The translations under genes and the position numbers were made by a program. This document shows positions 1 to 14,385 of a stretch of DNA of 64,000 nt, piece after piece. The notes under the pieces are model-generated. The model was not told where the DNA came from, ran no database searches, and was given only the letters and a program-made list of their open reading frames with translations. The DNA is from Ciona savignyi. Lineage: Eukaryota; Chordata; Ascidiacea; Phlebobranchia; Cionidae. The stretch spans positions 1 to 64,000 of the forward strand of contig CH003301.1 of NCBI GenBank assembly GCA_000149265.1, given 5' to 3'. Each line of letters starts with the position of its first letter. Positions within the stretch are counted from its first letter, which is position 1.

Positions 1-3000
1 GTTACCCTTGAGCCAGCATCTTGCCTAGGGCTTGGTGCATTGATAAGATTGCGAGAACGATTTTCCTCTTTTGAAAATGAGCTTTTAGAGTCCTGTCAAA
101 AATATTCAACAATTTTACCAATTTGCATTAAAATGAAGACATTCGTTATTGTTTTAAAAATACGTAAGAGAACAAAATATTTAAACGACAAATATTAAAA
201 TTCGGTCTACAGTTACTTTAGGTTTATTGGACGTAAGTGTCGATCGATGATGTCGCGATAGGTGAAGCAGGAAAAAGTAAGCTTCGCTATATTTTGCCCA
301 ACCACATCGATCGTTGGCCGGAGACTGAGCAAACGCTATCGAGGGCACGATCGATTTCGGGCGCCTACTTTTCGCTCTGGTACATACATTGTTTGTCTGC
401 CACAACTCACTCTCTTATGTGCTGGCTGCGGTCGGCCTTGGTTGCCGAGAAAGCAGAGCACGCTGTTGTTGAGAACGCGGCTTTGGGCGCGAAAAATAAA
501 CAGAAAATCGGATTACCTGTAACCCGTTTAAATCGCTGTCCGCCTAATCCGGTTTATAATGTGCACGCTCGCTTGCTATTACTCACAGCAGTGAGGAAGG
601 CGCCGTACGGTTAAGGGTAAAGCGGATCTAATGAGCAGTGGTACAACCTTTCTTCTCCGATCTGACAAAAGCGCGTTCCAATCACGTTAAAAAGGTTCCT
701 GGTGTCGTTTGTATTGGGAGTCGCGACTAGCGAGGTTAGTCGAAAACATTCACGAGGCGCTATCTGGTATGATGGCAACCTTTTATCCAAAAATGAAACC
801 GACACCAATGAAGTCATTTTCATGATGAGAACCCAACACGAAACAGACCGTTACACCGAAAAAATTGCCATGAATGTACAATTCCGCCATTGTTCGCATC
901 AGGTGTTTACTAACAAGTGGTTATTAACTGTTGTAAGTCGTGCCCCAAGCTCGGACTAATTAGCGCAGACGAGAGATACTTAGCGTATTTGTGTTTGTTT
1001 ATTTTAACTTAATCGCGACTAACTATCTTAATACAAACGCGAGGAGCAAATTAAAAGTGACAGCTCAGTTTAAACGTGAACATAGTGGTCGAGAGGTGAT
1101 TTACATAAACACCAACGTTTTATCCCGACTAAAGGTCTTATATTATTCGCTCCGTCTGCGCCTTATTAGGCAACGGGTTTGATCTCCCCGCATAAGTTCC
1201 AAGGTGTGCGTGGAAAATAACTTGCGGCCTCAGTCTACCACAGGAACGCATTAAAGCTGATGTTTTACTGTTTCGGAGCTCTGTTTGGCTTTCAGAGTAA
1301 TACCACAAGGTGAGCTGTAACGAATGGCGTGACTTGGGACAGGGACAGGATTCAACGTAATTGCTGTGAATTGAATCCTTTTAGATTTCCCCAAGGCTTG
1401 CTCTTTGATCTTTGCTAAATGACGCCGTTAAGAAATAAGCAGCCAATTGAATGATTGTTTTGCAGGGTGAGACCGGATTTCTCACATAATTCTGCTTTAA
1501 ATACCTGAGATATGTGCCAGAAGGTGTAAGATTATGAACACCACGATATATTTGTCAGTGGGGGATATGATCGGTACCAGTTGTTTGTGTGGACGAATTT
1601 AAATTATACACCATATAGTGTTATCAGATCAATCTCCGCTACAATTCATAGAATTAATTCTCTGTCTCGGCGGGTAAGTCGCACGTCACGCCGTTCATCA
1701 CAATGGCTCTTTTCCAGCCATTGTTTCTCTTCAATTGGCCACAATGGGCAAGGGTCGAGATTTACGATTACATTATAGCGGCGCCCATAGTTCGTAAAAG
1801 AGGGAGAGTCGGTACGGATCCAACAGTAAATAAAGCGGCCGCTTTTACCGGCTGCGTGAGAGCTCTATTGTGTCAACAGGGCTTGAGAATTCAAACCGAA
1901 CACTCGTACCCCCACCGCTATCGTTACACAACCACTGATATGCGAGCGAAACGATGTGAGCACTGCCGGTAAACGGAGGAAATGAGAAAGAACGGCGACA
2001 AGAGAAAAGAATAAGCGAAAAAGGGCAAGATAAGGAAGATAGAGAAATATTAACTAGGGGGTGTCACACTAGCCCTGCACTCAGAAAATGTAACTCTAAA
2101 TTTGTCCCAGGTGCCCAAACTCCCAAAGCGCACATTCAATAAACATGTGACAGTGATTGCGACTCGATCCTATTTATTCGACGGTAATATCCAACACCGT
2201 TTGTCTCAATGCAGTCGGTAGAAGATGGTTTCAATTCTACAACAAAAATACTCGCTATAAAAACAACACGGCGCGTTTGTTTTTGTACCATGCTGTGGTA
2301 TTTCGCCTATAAGATCATTGACAGACCGTTTTAATGGCACTTCACACGAGAGAGCGCATACATGGTAACAGTATAAATGTGCGCACTTGAAAGAACAGGA
2401 GGGTTGGCTTATACTTCGTCGTGGCGGAAAGTCGATATGGTATTTCCGCTCAAGTACGGCTCAGTACATACGCTTCTACCAGTTTTAAATTGCATAGATG
2501 CCTAAATTGGTAAAAGTTCATGGCGGGACATTATACACCGCTACACAATTAAGTTGTGAAACAACTGGCACAGTCAGTGCGACCAGAATAATACAACAGA
2601 GAAAATAGATTACGTGGATTCGTAATAACGCACAACAAATTGAGATTGTGTCTGAACAAAGCTGGGGATAATCCCAAGTGTTTCATCAGACTGTTTTCAT
2701 TAATCATAGTGCAGCAGTAAGACAACCTGGCAGCGGGCCAAGTGTAACAAAGCGCAGATGCGCTGAAGAATGAAGTGCGTGATGTTTGTTTGAACAGGAC
2801 ACACTACGCCGTGTGCATTGCTTTAACTGTGAAATGTAGACGAACTGAAACAAGGTTGATTTTAAAATAACCAAGCGTGGTCGCAGAATTATGGCAACAA
2901 CGCACACATTTGCCGTTTTCATCATAAGGCAGAATGTAAACAGCAAATTGTTTTCATTTTTCACAAATTGAAAGTGCAAACATCCCACGAGTGTGATAAC

Positions 3001-6000
3001 GCAAGAACCACGTAATCTGTTACCAATTACCGAGTTGTTTATAGCAATCGTTATAGTTGATTTAGGATCTCTACAAAACATCCGACGAATCAGTCCGATT
3101 TAATAAACATTCCAACAAGATTGCTTCGCGGTAGCATTGTTCTGTCATAATCGAAGGCGAAACGGCAGACGGAGATCGATTTCCACGGCAGCGCAGTACT
3201 CGGCGACTAATTGCGCAGATCGAGGTGAAGATAAACACGGGTTTGCATTATTAACGGGTTGCTGGCGCACGCAGTCAGAGTGATGGAAGGTCCCGAGTCG
3301 ATACAGCAATAAATACAGCGAGTGATGGCACTCTGAAACTAGGACGTGTCGGATTACAGGAAACTGCTTCGTCAGTTCTCGAGTAGTGTCGTTTTATTTG
3401 CGCATTACTACGCACAGGGCGGCGAAGGTGTCGACACGATTGGAAGGTTGAAAACAAAAATGATGCTTGTTGGTGAAACATACAAAATAGGACGTGCCAA
3501 AACGAAATTTAATCAAGAATCCAATTTTCACTGATCATATTTACTCTATACTTGGTTACCTAAAAGTAGATAATGCATTGGTGGGGGTATAAAGATAAAC
3601 ACTAAAGGGTATAGACTGGAGCGCGTTAAGTGAACTGTGAAGTTGGAGGAACCTAAACCAGAGATTCCAAATTTAAAACGGTCGATGCGAATCGACAAAC
3701 AGCAGGCGCGACAGCCAACCAGGTTGATACGATCGCGTACATGCGCTGCCTGGAAGGCGGTAGTAACCACAACGAAAGCAATTTTCATGGTTTGATGGTG
3801 GTGTTCGTTCACTTTGCCAGCAGTTAAGTTCCGTTTCAAAAGGTTGAAATACTTAAAAGGTATTTTCCAGGGCAATCTAGTCAACTAACTACTGTTTACT
3901 TTAGCACCCAGTTCGCGTGTTTGTTTCTGGCCATACGGGACTCGATTATTTCCTTAGTTGAAACACAAAGCTACGAAATAGGTATTTTTTTGTCTCTTTA
4001 GGTGAATCTTCTTTGGAATTAAATTGAGAAAAAAAGGAAAACTGCCTTAGCACACATTGCTGATCATATTAATCGACTAAAACACATTAAATCCACTATG
4101 GTGACACGCACAGTAGAACAAAAGGAAGACAATATATGTTGGTATAGAATTTGAAAAAGGCAGCGGGCGAAACGAAATGCTGTCTGCTGTTGTGGAGTTG
4201 ACGTGGATAGATAACACAGGGTTAAAATACAGGTAAGGTTATCGCGACGGGATTACAACAGATTATTGCCACTGTGCCTAATACTTTAGCACACCAAGCA
4301 AAATATGCTGTCGTAGCATTTCTGATTTTTTTGTTTCTTTTTAATTGTTTGTATTTCCTGCGGCGTCATATTATTATAATGAAACATTAGCGCTTTGTAT
4401 AGCTGACGAGGCAAACTGTACATGAGCTTTGTGCACGAGGTGAAACAACCAACGGCCAGAATTACATTCAGTGTCAAGACTCGGGCTCGACATTTCGTAA
4501 ATAATTAATCGGAACACGAGCGCTGTATGCACAGGGAGAATGCATTAAAGTACCGTGTTGTCATTTTCCATGGCAAGTCTAGTTCTGCCGACACTGTGAT
4601 TTAGTAACAGCAGGTAAACCAATCGCAAAAAAAACTTGGCTATAATTACAATCGGGTTTTGGCTCAACTTACTTAAAGCAAATTAAATTTACAAGTCACG
4701 CTTGGCAGTTAACTGGAATGTTGATTTATTTTTCAAACTTAAAAGATTACAATCGCTGTCAATACAAATTATAATCACAATACGCAATCGGTTGATTATA
4801 GAAAGGCTATTGAATATTCTTATTACCAGCAAGAACTAATTTAATGTTTTAGCAAGTTCATGAGAAAATATAACCCGACAGCGTAATACCACGTAGACCT
4901 TGGCGGACCAATCGTTATCTCAATCTTTTTCCACTAATGGATTAGTCGCGTATGTACGGAGTGCCTCTAAAACCTTCGAGGAGAAGAAAAGAGAGTTAAC
5001 TGTGCATGCGACAAAGCGCAGTGAAAGCGAATAGGATAATATGTTGGCAGAAGCAGATCCACCGACTATGATTCACTTGGCCAAATACAGGAACAATTGA
5101 TTTACTTGGTTCGGTATGGGAGCGAGGCCACGAACATTAGTAGATTCGAACGTTTCTATTTGCGTCGACGAATCACTTATTGTCGTAAAACTCTTTTATG
5201 TTGATGCATTATATATTTTACAACAAACAACATTGGGTCCCAATGAAACAGCAAAACTTTGTACCGTTGGGTCAATGTAAGTGCACGTAATACATAATCA
5301 AATATGTACTTTGTTATACTAAACGTTATCGCCGCCTTTCAAACATTTCCAGCACACCGATAAGCTGGATCGAATTTGACGAAAGCCTTGAGCAAGCATT
5401 AATGGGCTTAGTTGGCTTGGACAGTGTTTTTAAAACGGGGATGATTAACAACTTTATTTTCCGTTACCGAATCTGGATAAATTTAAATATCTCATTGATA
5501 CACCAGTGGTGACAGGTCAGGGGAGATAGTAACTGAATTTCCCACTTCATCGAAAAAGGGAAAATTCAACGAACAAACTTTTATCACAACGTTGATAGAT
5601 GGTACGTGTTGGTGTTGTAACAAAACAGAAAAATTAAAAACACTTTAAAATAACATAAAATGGAAACACTGAAATGGCTCGACTCCAGTGAATAAGTGCG
5701 CTTACAGTTCGGTTCATTGACAATGCGGGTTAGAGAAAGAAACGGACAATCGCAGCGCCAATTAGCCTTCGACCTCTCTGTAAAGCTGGCTCAATATCGT
5801 TCAGCGACCTCTGTCTAATACCAGCATGGTCGCGCATACGGTTCGGTTTTTAATCATCTGCCAATGTTTAGACAATGGCGATTTTCAATATTGACTCTTG
5901 CGCGCCCAGATAAATAAAAGACTGAAACAGCTGGTCACAAAAACAGTAATCTTATCCCTGACTTAAAAAACCGGACGTCTAATTTTTATGATTTTAACTT

Positions 6001-6967
6001 AATCGGAATGATTAACCAAGCAGACCGCATAGGTTTAAACCCTTAATTTTGATTACCCCCAGGACGTGTGAAAGTTCAGCATAACAACCTAGTTTCCCGC
6101 GAACTGTTGAGATTCTGCGATAATGGCAAGCTGACTGTACACGTTAACCAGCACTCGAAGCATGCTGTTTGCAGATTAAACAGCGAGTGCAGACGGGCGC
6201 GTATCGTCAACAGCATATCTACAGAATCTCGCACTGTTTGACCCCCGACAAAGATAACGTGACGTACTTGTCCGCGTGTTGGCATACCTTAATGGGAGAA
6301 TACAGTGCGAATACTGAAAGTCAGAAATACGGAAAAGGCACAACATGAATTGAATATACGGGGCTTCTTAAACACCTTACCTAAATCTTAATGCCACTAT
6401 TGTGGGTGTGATTGGTTAAAATTCAGCATTGCCGTAGTTATAAACTAAATGTCCTTCCACTCCAACAAACTATAAATATACAAATTATCCCGATTTAATG
6501 TAAACGAATTTAAATTCTGCTCCTAACACCCATCAACTGCCATGAGCCAGGGCAAAAAGAGATATACCACAAATAGGCAAAGTATGTTGACAGTAAGCCT
6601 ATCCGCGGTGTGGAGAGCCGAGCATATCTTCAGATTAGTCATAGAAAAGGAACAGCGCCTACGAGTATCCTAGGCCCGGGTTTGCCCTATTATAGTGATA
6701 TAAGAACGACCACAATGTACTCACGCACATAATGCTCTATTGTTAGCAAACGAAAACGATTAAATGGAAGCAAAGCATCAGACCTAAACGTCGCCCTTTG
6801 TTTAAATAACAACATCAGTGCTTTCTTTGAAAACGTGCCCCGACAACATTTCGCAATCTAACATAACGCCGCGAAAACGCGTACTGTAAACGTATAACAG
6901 TTAATAGTACAGTGAAGCTTATGACACTCTGCGGATAAAAATAAGTTAATATGAAAATGCCACATAC
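1..6967. other. No gene seen; probably intron of the ZNF608/609-like gene
   Basis: I find no exon that can be supported on either strand. Open frames here are short and show no recognisable domain. Because the minus-strand exon at 6968-8176 ends in a good splice donor and no following exon is visible, this stretch is best read as intron running off the left edge. It has visibly higher GC than the DNA beyond 16.5 kb and few homopolymer runs. I recognise no transposon or RNA gene in it. Enhancers are possible but cannot be shown from sequence alone. Confidence 0.5.
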
Positions 6968-8176
6968 CATTTCAAGCTTGATTTTCTTTGAACCGGAACC
7001 TTCACTAGGCAGCGAATTCCTGTCACGCTTTCCTGAGTTACCGAATGAACGGAATTGCGCGTCTGTGACATTTGCGTCTGCACGGGGCTGAGTAGACACA
7101 GCACTGCATGAATGATTGTTATTCACCGACGACACGATATTGCTGTTAGTTTGTCCTTTCCTGTATTTCTTACGATTGTTCTGGATGTGACTGTTTTCGG
7201 TGTCTTTGTCATATGGTGCCTGCACCGAGCCACAGGAACCTGGGGCGATCGGGGCTCGCCCTGGAATCCTAGCTTGGGTCTGGGGTGAATGGGGAAACTT
7301 CGGAGCGGAAGAAGTCGTGGTAATGGCGGTTAGACTGGGCGATGCACTACGGTGGAAACTCGGTGGTTTGATGGGGAGAGTGAGTGACGCGTTTGTGCCA
7401 GTCACGTTATTGGATGTGTAGTGACTCGATGCGCTAGTGGGGGAGTTCGTGCAGGATGAGTGTTTTGATTTCGCTTTGATTTTTTCCCCTTCGGATTTAG
7501 AATCATTTTTTTCTAAACTATGTTTGTGTTTCTTATGATGGCTCCGGCCGGACTTCGACGATTTTTTTTTGCCGCCCACCTCGTCTGGGGAGTTTGAAGC
7601 CCGCAGACTATTCGACGTGAGGCCCGACGATCGTGAGTCTTGGGCGCCGAATACATGACTGTTTTTGCTTTGGTTCTGGTTGGTCGTCTCGTTATTTTGT
7701 GCCGTCGGCGATGACGTTCTTGAGTTGGCCAATGAACCGTGATGCTTATTAGACGACTTGGCCGATTTCTTCGGTTTGCTTTTGACGTTTTTGCCAGCAT
7801 TAGTAGAACTAGACACGAGTGAATTTTTGGGATTGCATTTCCCTTGACTTGGATTCAACTTGTCACTGTTTGAAACTTTGCCGGGACAAGGGCTGCCACC
7901 TAAGCTATTGTTGTTATTATTGTTTTTGACTTGTTGGCGTGGAGCGTCGATGTTCACTTTTTCGCCATCAGTTTCGGTTTCAGGCAAATCAATGACGAGC
8001 TTACAAAAGCCGTCGTTCCAATCGTCGTCACCGGAACTAACGTCATAACGGTTGTTGGAATCGATTTTTGCGTCCGATCGTTCATCAGGGTCCTTGTCGC
8101 TGGAAGGCGAGAAAATCGACTTAGTCGTTGGCGACACGGCTGTCCTCTGAGAGGTTGCAATTGCGTCAGATGACAT
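6968..8176 (-). CDS. N-terminal coding exon of a ZNF608/ZNF609 (scribbler/brakeless)-like protein, partial
   Basis: One open frame of 403 codons starts at ATG 8174-8176 and ends in phase 0 at a strong donor (ATG followed by GTATGTG, 6967 downward). Near residues 43-65 it has a YDVSSGDDDW segment followed by CKLVIDL. This matches the YDSGDEWD...NLIIDL signature that I recall from the start of ZNF608/609 and Drosophila scribbler. The rest is low-complexity: Ser/Asn/Lys-rich stretches with basic patches. It ends in KKIKLEM, like the KKVKSEKM region of ZNF609. The family consists of nuclear transcription cofactors with one C2H2 finger; that finger and the later conserved block are not in this window. 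The frame continues about 50 codons into the intron, where it looks random. A serine-rich nuclear protein of another family remains possible. Confidence 0.68.
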
Positions 8177-11100
8177 ATTTTATTAGTCCACAGAGGTTGC
8201 TATATCTCGGTGAGCTATGTGTCACAGTGTACCTAACATGTGTTTGGTCTGTGGAAAGCACGTCAAGGATTGCGTTGACATACGACCAACCATACGTACA
8301 ACCAATAAGTACAGTTTAATGATTAGCTACAAGGCACAGTGTGCGGTATTTCGATACTGCGGCGGGCAAAACAAACATATATAAAGCTACTTAACTACTT
8401 GAGTAACAACGCACATACTGAATTGTGACATACAAACGATGATAACGGACGATTAACCTAAAACTAGAGATATAATAACTGGTAGAGAACGGTAAGATAC
8501 CAGTGCTTTAAAACATGAATCATAATATAAATACTTATTTGAAGCAGATAAATTACGTAAAGGAATTAATTAAAGTTTCATGTATCCTATATGTTCGTCA
8601 ACAAACCGTTACGCAGGGCAAACTTTGGCACGCCGAAAGGATGTCTAAAAATAGAACCTAATGCTACCCCGTCTCAGTGTTACGCGTAGCAATTACCTCC
8701 TGTAGCTCAACTCAACTATGGCCAACACGGCAGTTGATTGGAGACTCGTGTTTATTTAATTCAACTCGCAAGTACTGGTCTATCTACACATCAACCATTT
8801 GGTACTTGATACTGGATCGTGTGGGACTCGATGCGATTTAAAAGGGAAGCTACAACTGTCCGATTTGGTTGTGCTTGTCAAGTGGGATTACGTGATTGCG
8901 CATTGGCGATTCGTGATTACTTCTCCTCTGGGAAATTGGTAATTCGTGATTAATTTGCCTCGCATACAGTCACATGATAGGTTTATTATCGCCGCTTTAG
9001 GAAGAGTAATTCGCTCCCGCACTGTGAATATATCAAAGGAAACTAAGCAGATTGCAGATTTAAGATCAAATTTTTCCTAGCAGTGGTTGGCAGGCTATTG
9101 TGTCGCAACAGGAACTACATATGGTATTGTGAGGTCACACTGAGTCACAATGCATTCATCGAGGCGTCACAGGCAACGCAGCACACGCTCCAATTACCAG
9201 CGCCGAGGTAACAAAAACATCGGCACTTTACAAAAGATGAAAAACATAACGAAACGGTTCGTTCTCAGAAATAATTGGCGCAATTATCATCGTGCCTGTT
9301 CGAGATAACACAGCCAAACTAAACCATTTATTAAACCTACACAACTTGGCGTTGTTATTTTCACACTTCGACTTACTGTTTGACTAAGAGAATGATAAGT
9401 CGACATAACAAAAGAATCTGAACGGCATCGGGAAATCTAATGAAGCAGCGCGGGGTGTGGGAGATGTGTTTGTGGCCAACTTTTGCGTGCGTGGCCGACC
9501 TATTTTATTATCGCCCTTACATGGCTATCAATTGCTTATTTGGCGCAATTAGAGACCTGGTAACATATAAAAATCGTTTACGTCATTTTTTACCAATAAA
9601 AACGTAGTTGGCGATGTTTGAAACTATTTTAACTATTATAATAAATCTAATATTTACTGGACACAACATATCTACTCTAAATTCTGTCAGCAAATGGTGG
9701 GATATCAATTACTTTTCGACAAACGTGCTAACCCTTCCCACCGTCAGAAGCACTTCTATGCGGTTGCCCGATACCGAGAAAAAACGAACGAGCACAGAAG
9801 AACGAAAGCCGGCTGGAAAGACCCGAAAGCCGGCGGTGATACAGATTGACTAGGCCGATGTTCTTTAATGCATTACCAACAGTTAACTACATTTTATTTA
9901 TGCAATATTATTTACGAAACAATAGTTTAACCCTTCCTCGCCAACATAATAAAAATAAATAAAAACTTCCTTAATATGGTGACCTACATTTCCGAACTAC
10001 TGTATAATTAAGGGACTGAATTTAGGATACTAAAGTGGATAAATCGGAATAAAAATGAAAGTGAAGATTAAAAACTTAATACACAACTTACTCTAATAGT
10101 CCTGAAACACGTCACAAACAAACTCTTTTGGTGTACAAACAATAGGGATTAATATACATAATGAACACTTCTTGTCAATAACCACTACTATCTTACTAAC
10201 TATAACATAACGGAAAACAACAACATTTAGCATGGCTGTTTAGAACTGTGATGCAAAGTTCGCCAAACGTAGCTTAGAACTGGCACTGCGGATACAGCAA
10301 CACGCTTTGTGAAAGCTAACCTCGCAAGACGAAATCGATCTGCTGCTCGTTGCCTTCTCTTTCTTTCTCTCTCTCACTCAACACCAAACCTAATCTTGTG
10401 CTATCTCCTGTTCGGTCTTATTGCCTCTCGCGCGGAGCGCAGACTCAATGGCAAACTCTCGCAGATTACAAATTATAATCATTTTCGCCGCGGAACGGCC
10501 CAACTCAAACCGCTTATTACCTACAGTCGACGCTCGCCCTTTATCGCACCCATCAAATTGTTAATAGCGATTCGAAAAAGGCAGCGGTAGTCGTCGCCAA
10601 ACAACCTACAGAGCAGTTTCAACAGTTTCTTTTCAATTGCGGTAAATATAGCCAAGCAATGTGCTATTTATACAATAAAAGCTTTAACATATCCGTTTTA
10701 ATTACATACTAACAAATGGTTCATATACATATACTAAGCTATTTTCGAATTGTAAACAGGACTTAGAAGAATTATACCGCTCATCACTTCGACCTACGTA
10801 TTCTACAAGTTAATCACGAAATTATGCCAAAGCGCATGTACGGCCAAAGTCTTTTTTGTCGTTGGTTCTCCTTACCAAAGTTTGAAAACAAACGCACTCA
10901 GTGGACCGAAGGCCTGTTCAAATTTTTCGCTTGGTGTCGGTAAACAAAGCAGGACACGACCGGCTAAAGCTTACCGGTTAATCTGAGCCGAGAGCGATAA
11001 GCCATGTTGTCTAAGATTGGATGTAAAAGAAAAAGTCAGGTCACTGCTTGGCGGTGGCTTAGCGCAGCTACCAATTCTTAAACCGCACAAGCGGCACAAG

Positions 11101-14100
11101 TAACATAACGGCTGTATTATCTACCCTGTATCGCTATATGGCTGTTGCATGGAACAGTCGACCGGTCCGTTATGTTGTTTGTCATTTCTTGCTTTTTGAA
11201 AGCCATTTCTATTTCGTGTTCTCTCTCTGATGTGCGATGACCGAACATTTGGTTGTTGTCGACAATTCAACCAGACTAAAGCCCGGCGGCTTTATTGGCG
11301 GTAAACACTTATCTTTCAAACAATTTGATTACCTTAAATTAAACATAAACCACTCAGCGTGTATCGATTTTGTAAATTTGAAAATGGTAATTTTACGATG
11401 AAAGTCATAAAATTATATAGACATACACACAATGCAAAGTTTATCACGGTGCGCAAACCTACACTTACCGGTTTATCACGGTGAGCGCACATCGTAAAGT
11501 TTTTGATTTTCTCCTGTGATAACCTACACAGTCTTTTCAGATTATGGTTAGTGGGTTTATAAATAAGTCGTTGCATTAACATTGCCCTAATTTATTTAGA
11601 TTTAAAATAATTTGATTCTATTATAGGCTGCACATTAAACTAAACAATCGTAAAACTTGAATTGATCAGTGAAATTGAATATTTTTTTGTGAAATAAGGT
11701 CCTGTTGTAGAAATCTAAGAGTCAATTCTGTTAAGCCTGCTGACAAAACTAACTTATGTTTTCGGAAACATGGTTTACCTTTTTAAATCGTGATAAACGA
11801 TTGTAGATTATTTTTGGAGTTGTAACCTCGATTGATGGTAATCGAAACAGGTGTTTACAGCTTTGAACGTATGGAATTACCGTTCCGCCACACAATCCCA
11901 CAATCCCTACCAAATCGACCGATAATATGCGGTCGCTGCGGGGTTATCGACTCTTGCTCGACGGCAAGCCCGGCTTTGGAATGTCGATCTGTTTACAACA
12001 CTCAGAAGATGCCTATACAGCGAGACGAGAGTCAGATAAAGTACGAGACTGGGCTAACGTTATTTTATTTACGAAAATCAAACATTGGGTTAAAATAACT
12101 TTGACGGATATAGCGCAAATATAGTGTGGTCACATAACAAACTTGTTATCTATGGTTTTCGTGGTATCAAGTGAGGTAATGGTCTAATAACTATTACACT
12201 GATCAAAGTTTCGCCGAAAAAGTAGTTCATGCATCGAAAGGAAATGTGCTATATTTAACCTAACATTTATTCTGCGATGTGCGCTATCTATATTTCAGTA
12301 GCCCACGGGCAGCAAAACATAGAATCGATGTGTTGTGAAAAAGAAGTTAAACATGAAGCAAAAAATGACTTTGAGAATAAATTACTGCACAAAATAACAA
12401 ATTAATAAATGGTACATGAAAATAAACTGAATGCAACGACAAAATTTGTCACAAAATAAAATGAATGCAACTTACAAATAAACCAGAAGTGTCGCTGCTT
12501 TCTTGGTCGAGGCGTGACGCAGTGGGTAACGAATGGCCAACCTTGTATGACTGAATATGCGGACAAACGCGTGGGGAATAATCCCTAATATAAGCAATCA
12601 TGCAACGCATATGCCACTTCATTCATCCCTTTTCATTTAGATTATCTTTTGTTGTTTCATAGGCCGCTTTTACGTTATGTTATAGTCGGCTGCCTTGACG
12701 GAATTTGACGGGATCGAATTTAATATTTATCAGCAATAGGAATCATGGTAACTAATCCCAGCAAGCCGTAGCCTATAGCGAAATGTAAACAGCTTTGAAA
12801 GTCGGAATGTTTTCGTTTTATTTCCTAATTAGATAATTCCGTTTTGGCTGTGGGTAATCTGTGGTTAGTTGTAAGTAGAACCTCATAACATGATTAGACT
12901 GCGGTTACAGATCTCATTTCTGTCCACTGGTAAGGAAATGAAAATTTATATGACGTTATCTGATCAACGCCAATATGATAAATTTTAATCATCAATAGCA
13001 CAAATATGTTACTTGTGTAGTTATGTCCACGAATATATACTGTTGTTATCGGCTTGTACACATGTATAAAAATGACTTAACTAAGTTTTTTTTATTTTAT
13101 GTATTATTTGTACAAATACATATTTATTAATTTTTCTTTATTAGCGTAAACTCTTTTTTATTGTTTTCTTTTAAAATTTCCCTTAAGATTTGGACACTTC
13201 ACAATTTCGGCGTAAACTACTCGGTCATGTTTAACTTTTGCTTACATAATGGCCCTGTTTTGGGCCGGTTGATGCTACTTGATCCACAGTACTCACATGT
13301 TAATGCATGTAGCATGAAATCCACACATAGAATATTTATATATTATTTAGCATACTGCATTCAAGTTTAGATCTGTCTTCTAAACACATAATCATTAAAC
13401 ATTTTGTATGTTTGAACCAAATTTTCTCTGTAAATTGGTAACTTTTTACACGTAATTATAGTTTGTACCCAATGAACATTTATTAACCCAGTATTTTCCA
13501 AGTCTTTTAAAACAACACCGCTTAGAAGAAAATACGCGTCAGAAGAATATCACACTTCCGCACCAAAGCAATCCAGGGAACCTCCCCAGTGACTTGCAGT
13601 CATCACTTCCGGAAATATTGCATTGTTTAGATGAATACGTCATTAAGACTTCGATGGCTTTATTTACAGCTGCAATGTTTTTGAGATTCCTAATTAACTG
13701 GCAGGTATCGGCGTCAAGTACTTTAAACATAAAACAATCGAAGTTAAATAAAGAAAGAAATGAATTCAATTTTCAATGAATTAAGTTCAGATCGCAGACT
13801 TGAACCGTGAACTGATGGTTTGGAAGAGTTGAAATTTACTGCTGCTAACTGTTACCTTGGCCATTTTACGAAATTTGGTTAAATTTAGTAAATCAACAGG
13901 CTAAATAAATATATAAACCCAAGTCTTTACCTAATACATCACGTTTAATAGCTTCGGCAATCCGACCACTGTTATACTCGCTCGGACGCACTTCGCGTTT
14001 TATTGCCGCGGGGATAAACACAAACCTATTCTTATTATTTTTAATGTAAATCACCTCACAGCGATCAATCAGTATTTTAATAGGCTGGTAGGTTTTAAAT

Positions 14101-14164
14101 TCTGTCGAATTATTAACGAAATACCAAATTCTTTTTAAGAAAATCGTAACAACTACATTTGGTA

Positions 14165-14385
14165 TAGGATATGGTATATGATATTAATGTCGATCCCCGT
14201 GATTGGAAAAACCCAGGAGGTGGTCTCACAACCATCAGATTACATCGCGTCCACGGTTGGGTTTGCAGTGTGTGGTATATAATTGAGTCGTTCCATCCAT
14301 TTTAGTAGAACCCATTTATTCACTGGGTTCAGGCAATGACCGCTCAGTGCCTTGGCCAATGACACAGACGACTAGCAGTAGTCAA
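14165..14385 (-). repeat. Old tRNA-derived SINE relic
   Basis: Read on the minus strand, it keeps the order of blocks seen in the better SINE copies at 23779 and 30628: a GCCTGAACCCAGTGAATAA-like block, a gap, then a GTTTTTCCAATCACGGGGAT-like block. Many substitutions separate it from those copies and the tRNA-like head is poor, so it is an old insertion. Confidence 0.6.

Noticed and set aside
7200-8173. Plus-strand open frames opposite the large minus-strand exon
   Set aside because: They are mirror frames of the Ser/Asn-rich exon and show no independent signature.
9608-9853. 81-codon plus-strand frame ending in a KKRTSTEERKPAGKTRKPA tail
   Set aside because: No ATG at the listed start, no domain, and the tail comes from a small direct repeat (GAAAGCCGG twice). 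Not supported as a gene.
13539-13779. Overlapping frames on both strands near 13.6 kb
   Set aside because: Both are short, and neither shows family motifs or splice signals consistent with a gene.
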